NCBI GenBank assembly: GCA_014706295.1 | Contig: JACSVZ010000008.1 | Span: 4,838,848 to 4,902,847 of the forward strand | DNA length: 64,000 nt | DNA from: Lycocorax pyrrhopterus obiensis | Taxonomy: Eukaryota > Chordata > Aves > Passeriformes > Paradisaeidae | Direction: 5' to 3' | Shown: piece by piece, positions 12,485 through 27,459 of the stretch | How positions within the stretch are numbered: position 1 is the stretch's first letter | How the letters are laid out: each line of letters opens with the position of its first letter | Translations under genes and position numbers: made by a program | Notes under the pieces: model-generated | Seen by the model: the letters and a program-made list of their open reading frames with translations, nothing else | Databases searched by the model: none | Told to the model about the DNA's origin: nothing

Positions 12485-15400
12485 TTTGTATCTTTTAAAT
12501 CCAGCATTTTAAGTTCTGGAAAAGCTGAGTGACCCTTCCTGACTTTTTACTAGTGCTGTAAGCCACATGCGGTCCTTTCCCTGAGTTTTTTTCTTTTTCC
12601 ATCTCTCTGTATAATTATGGACATGAAGAGAAGTGCCCATGAAAATGCAGTGTTTTCTTACGATTGATACACCACACTACGGGACAGAGTGCCAGGGCAA
12701 TCCTTGGCGAGTACAGGGGGTACTGCTGGATTTCAGGTGACAATAACTAATAAAGGCTGAGTGCATGGTGGCAGCTTCTGCAGGCTGCTGCCACTAGCAC
12801 TGCAGTTAGGTTTGCTTTCTTCTGGCACGAAGGAATTAGGGTCCTGAGAGACTGACCTAGCTAGTTAGTGGGTTTGTTTGTTTGGGGAGGAAAAGGATTT
12901 GCACACAGAACTGAGCAGATGATTTCCTCTCAGTGGTGTAGTGAAGCACTAAACCTTGTCATGCATTTCTGTCCTGGTTTGGTGGGTAAGTAGGTGAGTA
13001 ATTAAGAGATTTTGGTTTTCACATGTCCTTGCAATGTATTAGTAGGCTCTGGCTGTCACAAAACACTTGGAAATTAGCAAGGTTAAAGTGTAATTATGAA
13101 GTCATACACAGTCTCAGTGCTGGTGTTGGAGAAATAGAAATTCAGCCTTGAGGCAGGAGTGTGAACTGTGACACACGGGCAGTGTGTTGGTCAGGAACAC
13201 AGGAACGGAATGGCTTTAGTGGTTAAGATGACACATGTGAGGGGTTTTTGGAGAACTTTTTTACAAGATTACACCTCCAGTCATTCAGCTGCCTTTTGGC
13301 AAACAAAAGAATTTGTGGGAAACAGTAACAAACTGTGAGTAAAGAATGAAATATTTTGTTTTGTTAAGGAGTTTGGTTGATTTCAGTGATGAAGAATCTT
13401 AAACTTATGATTTTTCACATGAATATGTAATATTTCCTGTAATAACATCAGTAGGTCATTAAGCTCTTTAGGAAGAAGTTAATAAATAGGAATTAACTGC
13501 CCTTTTGTCCCTTCTCAGTAAGCAATGCTTATTCTGACATTAGAATGCCAGTGCTGTGGTCATTACAGTGTAACAGTGTGAGCAAGACAAGACTTGTAGG
13601 GAGATGTGATTTCTGTGATGGATTGGCTGAATAAAAGGGTACTGCCTACTTGCAAATCTTTTTTCATTCTTGCTTTTATGATGTTTGTGCTCGTTCTAAA
13701 TGAGATTTGCAGATTCTCTGGTAGGGAAAACGTTGGCCATCAGCTCACAGCTAATTGTCCCAGAGGGTCTTGGATAAAATCCTTTTTATTACGTTATGAC
13801 CTCTGTGGTGATCTGTTCATAGCTATTAAGCTCAGTCACTTTTTACTGCTTGTGTGCTCCACTGTGTTCTGTTGGTGGTGATGCCAGGGAAGAGTTTGGC
13901 TGTAACCCTGCCAATCACATCGCAATCACATTCTGTCCCACTGTGATGCCACCCACTCTCAAAAGCCTTGCTAGGAGTGAAAAGCAAGGCACCAGAGCAT
14001 GGACTGATAGGTGACCTCCCAATGCACCTAAAAGCATCAAAAGTTAGAATTAAAACTGTATTTCCTCCAGTGTGGAGTGAAATGAGTTCCTGTGCACCTT
14101 CTTTGGGGCAATGCAATCTGAAGCCTATCAACAGAGCTGTAATCCTGACTTCATTGTCTTATCTCCTTCACTGTGGTTTAAAATCATGCCAGTAGCATTG
14201 GCACAGAGTTACTGAGACCTAATGTAGTTGCAGCAAAACGTGCCAGAGGTTTTGCCCAAGCAAATATGCTGCATATTCATGTCATGGTTCCCATTGTGTG
14301 ACTTTACTATTGTTTGTGAATTTGATCTTTCATCATTTGCCTCTTGTATCTTTGTATGTTGTGTTTGAGAAGAAGCTCTCACTTTGACTTGTTCCCAGGT
14401 GCTGAGTTGCCCTTCCTTTTGATGTCTAGTAATATCTAATAATATCTTTCTCTCATTATTATAAAAATAAACAAAAAAAATTAATTTTTTTAGTCTTGTG
14501 TTTTTAGGAAGTTGAATGAGTTGCTTGTGGCCTGAGTTTATTTTCTAGTCTAGTAAAGTGGTGTTTTATAAATAATAAGTTCTAAATCAGTGGCCACAAA
14601 CTTCTTAGAGCTCCTACCCTTGCTTACTTGGATGCTCCTTGCCTTTTGCTGGCAGCAGTGACTTACACACTGGATAGGCCATTTCCTGCCAGCTTTCATC
14701 TACTCTTGTTTTCTCATGTATTCACTACATTCAGTTTATGGCTCCTGTACACAGATCCAGTTGAGTACTCAGTATGCTGCAAGGGTTTGATGCTTCTGCC
14801 GTGTGATACAGAAGGATGCAAAGGGAAAAGGCAAACACATCTCTGTGGATTGATACATGCAGGAGATACCTGTGATTAAGCTCCCTACCCACTGGATGTC
14901 ACTATTGTTCCACAGAAATTCATCCATGGAATATTTATCTAGCGTTGAGGGCTGACAGCAAAGACCATTTGCTTGCAGCAAACTGAAAATTTCTAATTGT
15001 GTTTGCAGGAATATTGTACATTTATGTTCATTTTTGCAATTAAATTTTATATCAAGGTTCACCATTTCATAGTAATAAGAAAAGAGAGCATTGCCAAACC
15101 TTCAGCTGTGATGACTGTGGAAGTGCAGATAGTGAGTCATGAAAACCAGCCAGCAGAGAAGCTTGCAGTCATTATACTCAAGCCACTTGTTCTCATTATT
15201 ATTCTCTTACTCTGCAGTTGCTGGAGGTAATCTCAACACAGTGAATGAACATTACCAGTCTCCTCAAATTTGCCTAGTACATCAGTTATTTTGTTTTTCC
15301 AAAGATGTGCATTCTGTGTGGTTTATTACTCTGAAATAGCACTTGACTATTCCAAGAGCTAGGTTGTTCAGAGGCCGAGTAATCCACTGGAGAGGAGGAT

Positions 15401-17066
15401 GTCTTGGTGTGAGGGGACACTCCCAGTACTCAGCTGCTGTGTGATCCAACAAGTTACCTCAAATAAGTCATGTCTGTTTGCGTGATCTCTCAACATCTCT
15501 TGTAAACAGTGAATCTTAAGAAATTGTTGAAAGGTGTTTCTACAGTGTCTCACAGAGGAAGTCCTGACTGCCCTTAAAATTTTTGGGGTGCTACAATAAA
15601 ATGAAGCAGTCTGGTGATTCCACCTAACATTTGTCTCAACGTCTTTAAAATAAATGTAGACTGCAAAACCAATGAAAATGACAATGGGCATGGAAGAATC
15701 CTGCACTTTGCCTGCAGCTTGAAAAGCCCTGGTCTTCAGTGGTAGCCCCAGAACACCATACATGACTCAGGAAAAGGAATAGTAAATTACTAAAAATCCC
15801 AAAAACGTACAGCAAAACAAGCTCCAAACACCTTCGAAACCCATTGCTGCTCTCCTAAAATTGGAATATGTAGGTGATATCAGCTCCATTAAGGAAGAGC
15901 CAGGTCATTGGAGGCATTCAGTAACATCTCCTTCCTCAACTTAGTGCCTAAAATGCTTGTGTGAAGGCTCCCAGGTTTGTGAGAGGATTCACAGCTGCTC
16001 TTACTTTGACATCCTCTGAGGATTCCTTGGCATCACCCCAGCAAGGTTTTAACAGTTTTGTGAGAGACTAGCACCAAACCATCCCAAACCCGAGACAAAG
16101 TGGGATCAGGATTTTACATACTGTAGAGAAGCAAAGGAGACATTTATTTGCTGGAACTTTTGAGGCTTCAGCACTTCATTTGTATTCAGGAGAGGGGCAT
16201 CCTTTCACAGGGACTAAAAGTTGCTCAGCTAAGACCAAGTAATTCCCACAAGATTATTAGAATTTGTGACTCTGGTGGCCTTGCCACCCAAAACAAGTCA
16301 CTTCTGGAGTGTTTCATTTGACAGTGCTGAGGCTCAGTTTAGCTGCGTTCGTGTGGGTTTTGCCCAGATGAAAGCAGGGGGTTCATAATGTGTTCTAAGG
16401 TGCTGTGGAGCTGGTTTAAGTGCTTTCTAAGCCATAGGCACTAGAGTGGGATTTAGCACCTTGGCTCACAGGCCTTGGGCTGTGTCAGAAGGTTCAGAGT
16501 TACACTGGGCATGTTTTTTGTGTGGCCAGACAGTGGCTTCATTCCCAATGACAATGGCAGCAATTACACATTGACCTGTGGGTGTGGTATGTGTTTGGGA
16601 ATACCTGCAGCTGGCGTTTTTCAGGCAAGGAATGAATTAGTTGATCTGAGCGTGTCTGTGCATGAATACAGATGCTGGATTTTTACTATATTTTTGTTAT
16701 CCATCCATGATTAATGGCAGACTGGCCTTATTTTCTTTTTCATGCCTATAACTAAATGTTTTTCAAAGGGAGCTAGTGATGATTTTACAGGTATCGCTTT
16801 CTGAAGGAGGTTGTGGGTTGGTTCTTTTTGCCTAGTTATGTTTAGAACAAGGCATTAAAGAAACACAAAAGAAAGCATATAAAGTCCATCTCAATTACAG
16901 ACAACTCTCACAATCACAGTCCCTTAAGAAGTTTTAGAAGATGTATTGAATATTTTTGAATAACAAAAATTCTAAAGTAATAGTATGAAATTGTTTTCTG
17001 ATTGCAGTTAGCACTCCTAAAACTAAATATCAAAATATAGTTTTGTTTTTATATGTATTTATATTT
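12485..17066. other. Non-coding stretch, no gene recognised
   Basis: Intron-like DNA with short chance frames only. The longest (15368-15763 minus, 131 codons) has no recognisable domain. No transposon signature was identified. Confidence 0.55.
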
Positions 17067-17105
17067 GTACACACATACACACACGTGTGTATACATGTAT
17101 ATATG
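17067..17105. repeat. 39-base perfect purine-pyrimidine alternation (CA/TA/TG)
   Basis: From 17067 to 17105 every purine is followed by a pyrimidine without a break, passing from CA repeats to TG and TA steps. At its centre is the palindrome acacacgtgtgt (17079-17090), which contains the E-box CACGTG. Such tracts can adopt Z-DNA. Confidence 0.9.
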
Positions 17106-19233
17106 AACACCATATGTTTTGGACCAAATCTCTTGGGTTTTGGCTGTGCCTGATATTAGTCACCACTGCAGAGGTGAAAGCCTCTGAAGTACAGAGATGG
17201 TTCTTAACACGAAGTTTACAGCAAACTCTAACCCTTCAGCACAGAGAATAACCAAGACCTGCTGGTAGAAAACTGAATTCTCTAGTAGCTAAGATAATTA
17301 AATGTGTATTGACTTTTTAATAGCAACTTCCAAGGTACAACTCAGGTGCAGCTCTGCTGTGCTGCCGAAGTGTCTCAAGCACTTGCATTGTTAATGGTGT
17401 GGGGTCCTTCTGCTCAGGGAAATGGGGTCTCTGTTGCAGAGCTCAGTACAGTCTCTTCCACCCTCAGCTCTTTCTTCACTACAGTTCCTGAAAATGAGAA
17501 TGGTTTCATTATATGAAAAAACCCTCAAACCAAACCCCTTCTAGTGTATTAGTTCTTTTAAGAGATGTTTCTAGTTTTGTTTTCATTGTAACAAGCATAT
17601 TTAAAGGTGATTGGCTGTGATTGGGTTTTTTTCCAGTACCAATTCAGGAAAGCCCTCTGCTAAGGTTTTGCTTTTTCTAATCTGCTGCAGTGAAACTGCT
17701 TTGTAGAAACATTCCCTCCCAAGTGATTGAAGATGTGCAGTTTACTAAGCCAAATCAAGTTGCAAAATAGAGATAATTAAATTACTGACTTGGTTCTATA
17801 AAGGTGCTCCTGTATTATTTCATACCCTCCCTTCCTGATAATCAAAATAAGAGGTTTGATTTATTTGAAAATATGGGAGGTATTATATTCTTCTGCAACC
17901 AACAAAATACATGATTCTGGGAGAAGGAAGGCAGAGAATAGCTGGTTTACAAATCTGTATTTTGCCCAGGACCACTGGTGTGTGACTAGACATTAAAACT
18001 GAGTATCTGTGAATTCTGTGATGTCATTAGGTTTTTGGTAAGAGAGAAAAATAATTTGTCACGGATTTATATAAAAAGATTTTTGGGTGCACTCCTCTCA
18101 GATCAGTGAGTAACCAGTTTTCTCTGGAAGATCTTTGCAGCTGTGGTATGTCTAAAATGCACAGTGTTTGACATTTTAAGTAATGAAGCTTTATTTAGTT
18201 ATTAGAGGGACACTGTGCAAAACATAACACACAACCTTAGCAAGCCTAGCCCAGCAAATAAACAGAAATGGAAGAAAATGACAGCTTTTAATGGTTTCCT
18301 CAGCTACATTAATGCCTTTGACAGCCTTGAAAAGAGAATTCCTAATGAGAGCTGAAACAAATGTGTGCAGGAAGTGGTCTTGCTTTTGCTGCTGCACATT
18401 TGAGTTCCTCTAATTGCATCAATAAGGAATTTCTGCTCCTCATCTAATGAATGCCTTTTGACTACTTTCTGAAAGGCAACTGGATGTAGGGATAAACACT
18501 GGCACCTTTTGTATGAAGTCACATAAACAGGTTTCAATTGCTAGCTACCAGCCCTGGAAACACTGTGTTATAATGCAGTACACTAAATCCCACTGTACCT
18601 TTTTATTTTTAATTTTTTATTAAGCCTAGGTTTCCCTCTGCTTTGCCTCTGGTGTGATACCTCATGTCCTCAGGGTGCTTTTTAGTCTCTCTTGTGTTGG
18701 GCAGCAATCAGGCATTTTTTCAGAGCTGTTCCTGCACCATCTCTCTCCTCAGACAACTCAGAATTCATAGGATGCTACAGTACCTGGGTCTTTACTTTGT
18801 TCTGGGTTCAAAAAGTGAGTTTTAGAGCAAGGACTGGGGTTGGGGAGGCAGAGGGGGACACTGAGTTTGATTATTTTTTTTCATTGTTGTCATTTTTCTC
18901 CCTAAAGAGAGGCACAGTTGGTGCAGGTGCAGTGGATTACTTATGAAAGAAGTTTTCTATTTAAAAACAAGAGAGACTTTAATGAAATCAGTAGAGGGTT
19001 TGTACAATAGGTATTGTATTAAACCAGAGCTCAGGCTTCACATTGATTGCGGTATTTAAATTTCAATGAGTTGATTATGTATGAGAGTAAAATGACCAGT
19101 ATTATGAATGTACAAAAAAGAGACATGGAAGAGCTGTGCCAGAAAAGTGAGAAAAACGTTCCCTTTATAGTCCCTAGAGTTCAATAAAGCACCACTATTT
19201 CCCAGCTTTTAAAAGCTCTTTTATCACAATGGT
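17106..19233. other. LRRTM3 3' flank and intronic DNA
   Basis: The part next to 19234 is expected to hold the 3' UTR of the short LRRTM3 transcript. It is AT-rich and non-coding. No distal LRRTM3 exon, other gene or recognised repeat was seen. Confidence 0.5.
18602..18621 (-). terminator. LRRTM3: Candidate polyadenylation signals for short LRRTM3 transcript
   Basis: Two AATAAA hexamers are present on the minus strand (plus-strand tttatt at 18602-18607 and 18616-18621), about 620 bases past the LRRTM3 stop codon. A further AATAAA on the minus strand lies at 18190-18195. Any of these could end the mRNA that keeps the short tail. The region is AT-rich, so chance hexamers are likely. Confidence 0.3.
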
Positions 19234-21103
<1,870 letters not shown>

Positions 21104-21128
21104 CCTTTGTGTTGTTCAAAGGTCGTCC

Positions 21129-21362
21129 TTAGGTCTTTTGTTTTTTGCTTAGTGTGCCACAAGCATGGCAGCCCCTGTCAGCTGCACTGTAGTGAGTCAG
21201 GGCTCGCTGACACCCAGGAAGAAAAATTGGACCCCTTGGGAGATGGACCGATTTTGGAACATTATTCTTTGCCAGCCGTGCAGAACACTCCAAGAATAAA
21301 TCAATCCCAACACAGCATTCGCAGCAAAATGTCAAATTCTTCCTAGGTAATAGGATCTTCAT
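21129..21362 (-). promoter_or_regulatory. Upstream ORF in the probable LRRTM3 5' leader (77 codons)
   Basis: An ATG at 21362 opens a 77-codon frame that ends in TAA at 21129-21131, 25 bases before the LRRTM3 start codon. It lies between the CpG island and exon 1, so it should be in the mature leader if transcription starts in the island. The product is cysteine-rich near its start (FCCECC) and ends in a lysine/glutamine-rich tail, and I recognise no domain. A frame of this size and position would be expected to lower initiation at the main start. It could also be a chance frame in a conserved leader. Confidence 0.45.
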
Positions 21363-21429
21363 GGATATTACGGTTTTGCATCTTTCTAGTTAGGAACCTG
21401 GCTTTTAAAACGTTGCTGTATAGGAGAGC

Positions 21430-21840
21430 ATGTTGGTTGGTGCTGCCCGCAGCGCTCAGCTCCGGGAGCTGCCACCCCTGTACTCCATGGGCCAGCGGCT
21501 CGCTGGCGGCGCGGCCGGCCGGGCGCGGCAGGTGCGGGGAGCCCGGCCCGGGACGCGGCTCCGGCGCTGCCGCGCTCGCATGCCGAGAGCTCCGGCCGGC
21601 TGTGGCGGGCTGGCGCCGGGCGCAGCCTTATGTAAAGCTGCCCCCAGCGGCAGCAGCACCGCGGGCATGTGCAGTGCCTGCCTTCCCTTGCAAATGAGCG
21701 AGCTCTCCCGGGAGAGCGGGCGCTGCTCGCCGCCGCTGCTCCCTGCGCAGTGGGCAGCTCCGTGTGCGCTGCCGAGGGTGCCGGACTACCCAGACCCTCT
21801 CAGCGTGGTCGTGAGAGCTGCCCTGTATCCCTGAGCTTAA
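21430..21840 (-). promoter_or_regulatory. LRRTM3: CpG island, probable LRRTM3 promoter
   Basis: A hand count gives about 46 CpG dinucleotides in 21421-21840, against very few per kilobase around it. The core 21490-21620 is almost entirely G and C. It lies 330-740 bases upstream of the LRRTM3 start codon, where the promoter and first-exon leader should be. No strong TATA box is visible. Several frames on both strands stay open here (for example 21430-21834 plus and 21628-21972 minus), which is expected of CpG-rich DNA and is not taken as coding. Confidence 0.8.
21653..21672 (+). promoter_or_regulatory. Partial RE1/NRSF (REST)-like element
   Basis: Inside the CpG island, cagcacc followed after two bases by GG.CA matches the left half of the RE1 consensus fully and the right half only partly. 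REST silences many neuronal genes outside neurons, so a site in the promoter of a synaptic adhesion gene would make sense. The weak right half keeps confidence low. Confidence 0.25.
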
Positions 21841-24800
21841 CAGCTCAGCGGCAGCTGCTGAGACTTTCGTCTCAAGGGCTGACGTGACATTTGTAGGACA
21901 TAGATACAAATTTTTGGTCCGAAGGATTTTTTTTCTTACTGCATTAGACGTGTTCACATAACCTTTTTGCAATCACTATTTTTCAGTGGAATATCAGCCC
22001 CCTCAGTGTGTCTCTTATCAAGTGCTTTAGTGTGGACGCTATATTTTACAACGTGAAAAATGTTTTTGGAGCTGACATTTTGCCTTTTTGCTTTCTTCTT
22101 CTCTGTTAAAAGGCACAGTGCCAGGAGGTTAGAAGAGAGTACTGTGCTCATTTATTTCCCAACTTGCTGTCATTTTGTTCCACAACACTAACACTTCAAC
22201 CACAGGCTTCCAGAACCTTTACAACATAGCGACTAAGCAGCTTGGTGTAGTACCTTAATGAGGTGAATTGTTTTTACTGTCTCGTAGGACATGGACGGGA
22301 TTTTATGTGAAGGTACAATAATGCAGAGGTTATTATATGTGCGATGCTCAACAGTCCTCATATATCACCAAGAGAGCCACCTTTCCTGAGTTTTCCCTTC
22401 TTCCCCGTGTGCTATAGGGAAACAACACATCCTCTCATCTGGGCAGAGCAAGGGTAAGATGGTGTTAGAGCAAGTACACCATGCTGGCAGTCTTCCTTCA
22501 CCAAGAAATATGTGATCACAGATGATGGTGGGGAAGTGGAAAATCCTGGCTCTTTGTCGTGCAGGAATGGGCAGAAGGCTGAAGAGAAGTGTACTGCTCC
22601 TTAGAAGAGAAGTGCGGAGTGCAGTCCTCAGATGCAGCCAGACAGTGCTGAGAACCACTTCGCCTTTCTGGGGCAGAATCCTTACCCTTGCAATAATGTG
22701 CTCTGGCTTTGCCCTTATTATTCACTGCTGTGAGAATAGAATAACTTAAAATGAGGTGAAACTTAAAATTTTCCAGGCATTAAAATGCCACCTTTGTTAG
22801 TGCTTAGGCTGTGAATGACTTCAAGTTTACAGTAATCCCACCAATATTAACGCACCAAACTGGAGTCCCCAGGTGAGCGCAGCCATTCCTGCCTAACAGC
22901 TATGAACATCTTTCACGTCAGAAACGTATTCCTGCATCATGGCACATTCTGTGAGAACTCTTCCCTTTGGGACAGATTGGTGGAGAGGGAAAGGGTTAAT
23001 TGCTCCATTAATCTCTGTCAGCATCACCATCTCCCATTGTCTGCTACAGCTTGTTTGGGGCTCTGCAATCCAGAGCCTTGTAGGTCTTGTAGGGTCGAGG
23101 AGCCAGCGACAAACTGCAGAGTGCACTGGGAACTGAGCTGTTCTGCTGACAGCAGTGTCACGTGCCAGTCTGGTGTCCTGGTATAGGCTTTCCATCACTG
23201 CCTTGGGGTGTCTCTGTTCTTGATGGAGCAGGAAGAAGACAGTTCAGACCTTTGGTAAGTCAATTTGTCTTTCGGAACTGCTGCTCTTCCTCTGTTGACA
23301 GTAGATGTCTGTGAGAGGTAAACTCTTTATTGAAATTACTCTTTTAGGTTCCTAAACTTAAATGGTCTGAAATTAGGTCTGAATCTTCACCTAGTTCATG
23401 CACAGCGTGTAAAACTTCCAATAACATCCAGATCCTTTCTCCTGAAGAATTGGTGCTACTTAGCGTACAGCTGGCACTCAGCCTTCTTCCCAAACTTTGC
23501 CTGTTCTCTGGCTTTTCCTTTTTTTGTTTCTCTCCCTCCTCCACCTCGGTTATGGACTTAACAAGTAACTTCTTGGCCACCATGAGTCAGCAGAGCTTCA
23601 GCAGCTTTCCTAGGGTATTAATAATTGCCAATATACTGAACTAATAAGAAGGAACAGCCACTCTGTTACCAAGAGTTTTTTTCATTTTTCTGAAAGGGGT
23701 GAGACATCAAGAGATGAACAGAGAGAGCATCAAATCTATGTTAATGGATTGCCAAACTGAATTTTCTTTACTGAGATCCTTTTTGAATTACACAAGCAGG
23801 AAAAGTGCCAGAGTCTGATAAACAGTTTTTTAAAATTACATTTCTGTATTTTTATACAGCAGAATAAGTTCTTCTCCAATTGTGGAAATAAGGCTTGTAG
23901 TATGAAACAAATCCCAGTGTGAAACATTTCTTATAAAATTTCAGACCTGTCTGGCCATATAAAGGATGAAAAATAGAGAATTAAGTTAAAGCTGTGTTTT
24001 ACATAAGAAGACACCTTTGCCTTGTATCAGCTACACCTTGTCTATCAATGCAACCCCACTGCGTAACCATTCAACTCATGGAACGGGAAACGAGACCTTG
24101 AGGCCCACGTGGTTAGCTTCTCTTATGGATAAGCTATGGATAGTTTCCATTAGAACTAATCCCATAACTCCCGAGTGCCCAAAACCCAGGAAGTTTGCTG
24201 ATGCCTTGGTGTGAATTTAACTTGTGTTCTGTGTGAGTTCCTGTGCATTCATTTTGCAGGATTCTTGCTGTAGGCACAGGGCATTGTAAGCTCACCTCTC
24301 TGTATCATTGCTGGGCAGCCCTGCCTCCTGTCCTGTCCTGGAACAGCAGTTCCCAGTCAGGAGCAGGAGGGAGAAGGTGACTGAAGTCTGCTGACTGAAC
24401 ATTAGTGCTCAGGAACAATGCTATTCCATCTGCCTGAGAGAAGAGTGTTTTAGCCAATTCTGCAAAGAAAAACCTCTTAAGAAAAATATTTTATTTATTT
24501 GTGTAGTCTTGAACACAAAGTTCAAGTCTGTGTTTTGGGATTTCAGCCTTAAATGTAAACTGAGATGCCAAAGAACCTGAGATGCTTATAAATTTTGAGT
24601 TTTATTATACCACGATCACTCTAATTTTTTTCCTGGGCTTTTTCTGAGGGGGAAATGGCATAGATCAGGAAATACATTGGCAGATGTGTTATTACATATA
24701 CCTTAACATTCATCCAGATGAAAAGAGATGTGTTGGGCAGAGCCTGTGATGAACACATAGTTTTCTTTGTCTACATGACTGAGAAATTCAAAGTTGTTTG

Positions 24801-27459
24801 GAAATTATGCACTGTCCTAAAGTAGTGATGCTCCAGATTTTTCTCTTGGTGCTAAACTTTCAGTAAGTTTTCTATCTGGTTATTTATTCTATATTGATTT
24901 CACTGCTATCTGATTTTGCAATAATTTGCTTTGATTTAATTTCATGTTTGATTTTGGTTTTGCTTCTGTAGTTAAATTCCAGCGTGTTTTCTTTTTCCAT
25001 TCATTCTGGCTGAGTTCTCTATACCTAGCTGCAACTTCCCTATGGAAAGCTTAGTATGAACTGCAGCCAAAATAGTAAATGGTGAAACAAAAAGTGCCAT
25101 TCACTGTGAAAGCCTGTTCCTCTACAGAGCTGATTTGGAATTGAAACATTTCACAGAGAAAAGGGGAAACAGCAAATTGTGCATTTTTCAGGATTATGAG
25201 AAGGCACCTGTAATGGCCAGGTACATCTGTTTGCTAAGTACATTTGAAAAGGGGAGTGACAGAATTATCAGGTTTCAACAGAATGGGGGTGAGCGGGCAG
25301 GGAAAGGATGTAAACTTCCCAGGGTGTAAGAACCCAGGTGCTAGTGGGATTCCATGCAAATCACTCAAAAGCCTTCCCCTGTTCTGTCACATGGTTCACC
25401 TTAGCCTTCCTCAGGATATTCTATGCTTACTCTTTAAATCCATTTAATGATGATGTTACCGAGAAGAAAAGAGAAATAATTTTAAAGGTTTCTGTTACTC
25501 CCATGAGAAGTACATTCAGGAATGCAGTCTGAGCTTTTCTAGACACGGTGCATGATGTTCATAGTGCACAAACTTTGGAATTCAGACCAGACCAGAATAC
25601 AGCATTTTTCTGCTCATAGACAGAGCTCTTGGGTCTGGGAGTGCCTTTCTGTGTGAATCACACATCCGTTTGGGGAGCTGTAGTTAGCAAGTGCCGCACT
25701 GTGTTCTTTTTGGGTTTATGGAGTGACACCGTGTGTCATTCCCTTGACTTTATTTCCCTGTAAAGAAGCCAGGAGTCAGCTGGGTTAGCAGTAGTAGCTT
25801 GCTCTAAATGGTACTGTAGTGTGCTATCACTGTATCGTTAAGAGAGATAAGTCTAATAAAATGTGTTTGCAATTTTTGAGCTGGTGATTAAATGAACCTG
25901 CTGTTCCATGAGGATCAGATTAGAGCTGGGGGCGTATAACTCCCAGTGTAAATATCAGAGCGTGGGATGGCAGAGGGAAACTCAGGATGCAGCGTTTGCT
26001 GAAGGCAGACATAAGGAGAGGGAAATGTGGGAAAGCCAGGTTCAAGGAACATGCAGGCAAGGGAAATCGAGGCAACAGAAAATGTTCTGAAAAAATAGGG
26101 AAAGAGGATTGAGAGTAGAGAGGATCTTATCCCAGGAGTTGATCCGTACTGCCCTAAAGGACCATGGTGGTAAATGGTAGGTGGGGGAAATGGCTAAATG
26201 AAAATATTCCCTTGCTCTTCTGCTAGGAACAATTAGCTTTGCAAGGCCTCTCCCAGCCTTTGTGAGGATGAAAGGATCCCATGTCACACACTCTGATAAG
26301 CTGAAGGAGCGTAGGAGCCATGCCCCCTCCCTGGGAGCCGGTGCCCCCTGTAATGTGGGATGGCTTGCAGAGGATGCCAGGGGCACAGCTGTCAGTGTGT
26401 GTGCCCACAGGGTCTCCTCAGGGCCCTGTCCCAGGGCCACTCAGGCTATCGTTTTCCTCACACGCAGTTACACACTGTTGGGTAAGGAAGCTTTTCCAGC
26501 TGGGCACTTCTGTTTAAGTCTTAGCATTGCGGACAGGTCACAGGGGCCTCTGCACCGCCCCAGGGGAGGTGAGGCTTCACACAAACCTTTGTTCATGGCA
26601 TCCACTCCCTGCATTTTTCTGGACCTGATTGTAAGTCCTTTATCCTTAATAGGCATTGGACACACAACTGTTCCCTGACTGGCTTTTTCTCCTATGATTT
26701 TGAAGCTGTTTGAGGGCAAGCAGCCTGTGCTTCAGTCTTGTACTCCAGAGACGCAACATGAGATGCAAAGCTGTCATTTTACTTACACTCTGAAATTGAT
26801 ATGACCACTTCTGTTTCAGTGGATTTAGTGTTGATCTATTCAGGCTTATCCTCCAGCATCTTCCTGGAAAGTTAATATGAGTAGAAGCAGCAGAAGGTGC
26901 TGGAGGATGAATGATCATCACAGAAGTAAAAATTAATTACATCTTCCATATAGTGCTTCAACCTGCAGAGTATGAATGATCCCCACCTTAAGTGCCCTGG
27001 AGATGTGTAGGGGTGAAATACAAGGCCGTGTTGGTGTCCTCTGCCTGTGATTCTGCCTGCAGTCTCTGTGAAGATGCCAGAGAGATTAGGTTAGAATAAA
27101 CCCAGGCTTCCCGCTCTTCCGTGGGCCAGGAAGAATGGGAAGAATGCCTACTGTCTAATTGTCCAGACAGCACTTCCAGGGTTTGTGTGGCCTGAGTACT
27201 GAGAGAGCCTTAGTTATCACCATGAGGTGTGCTTTGTCCAGGAAGAATGATTTGTCTCTGTCTTGGTTTAAAAGACAAATGTCTGCCAAGGAAGGTGGAA
27301 ACCTTCCTGGAATGGAAAGACAACCCTTCCCTTTGAAAATTATGGGACTTCCAGGCAAAAGTATGGGAAAAGGAATAACAGTTCTTGACTAGAATATATA
27401 TGAGTAACAAGACAGAGCAACCACAACAAGGACAGTAAAACCCCCGCTGACAGCCTTTC
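21841..27459. other. Non-coding stretch between the two CpG islands
   Basis: No gene recognised. A good plus-strand donor sequence (TTTG|GTAAGT, gtaagt at 23255-23260) lies about 1.4 kb beyond the LRRTM3 island and could end a first exon of a plus-strand transcript, but nothing proves use. The remaining short frames have no recognisable protein. Confidence 0.5.

Noticed and set aside
21430..21972. Several open frames in the LRRTM3 CpG island
   Set aside because: Same cause: GC-rich sequence with few stops. The products resemble nothing known.
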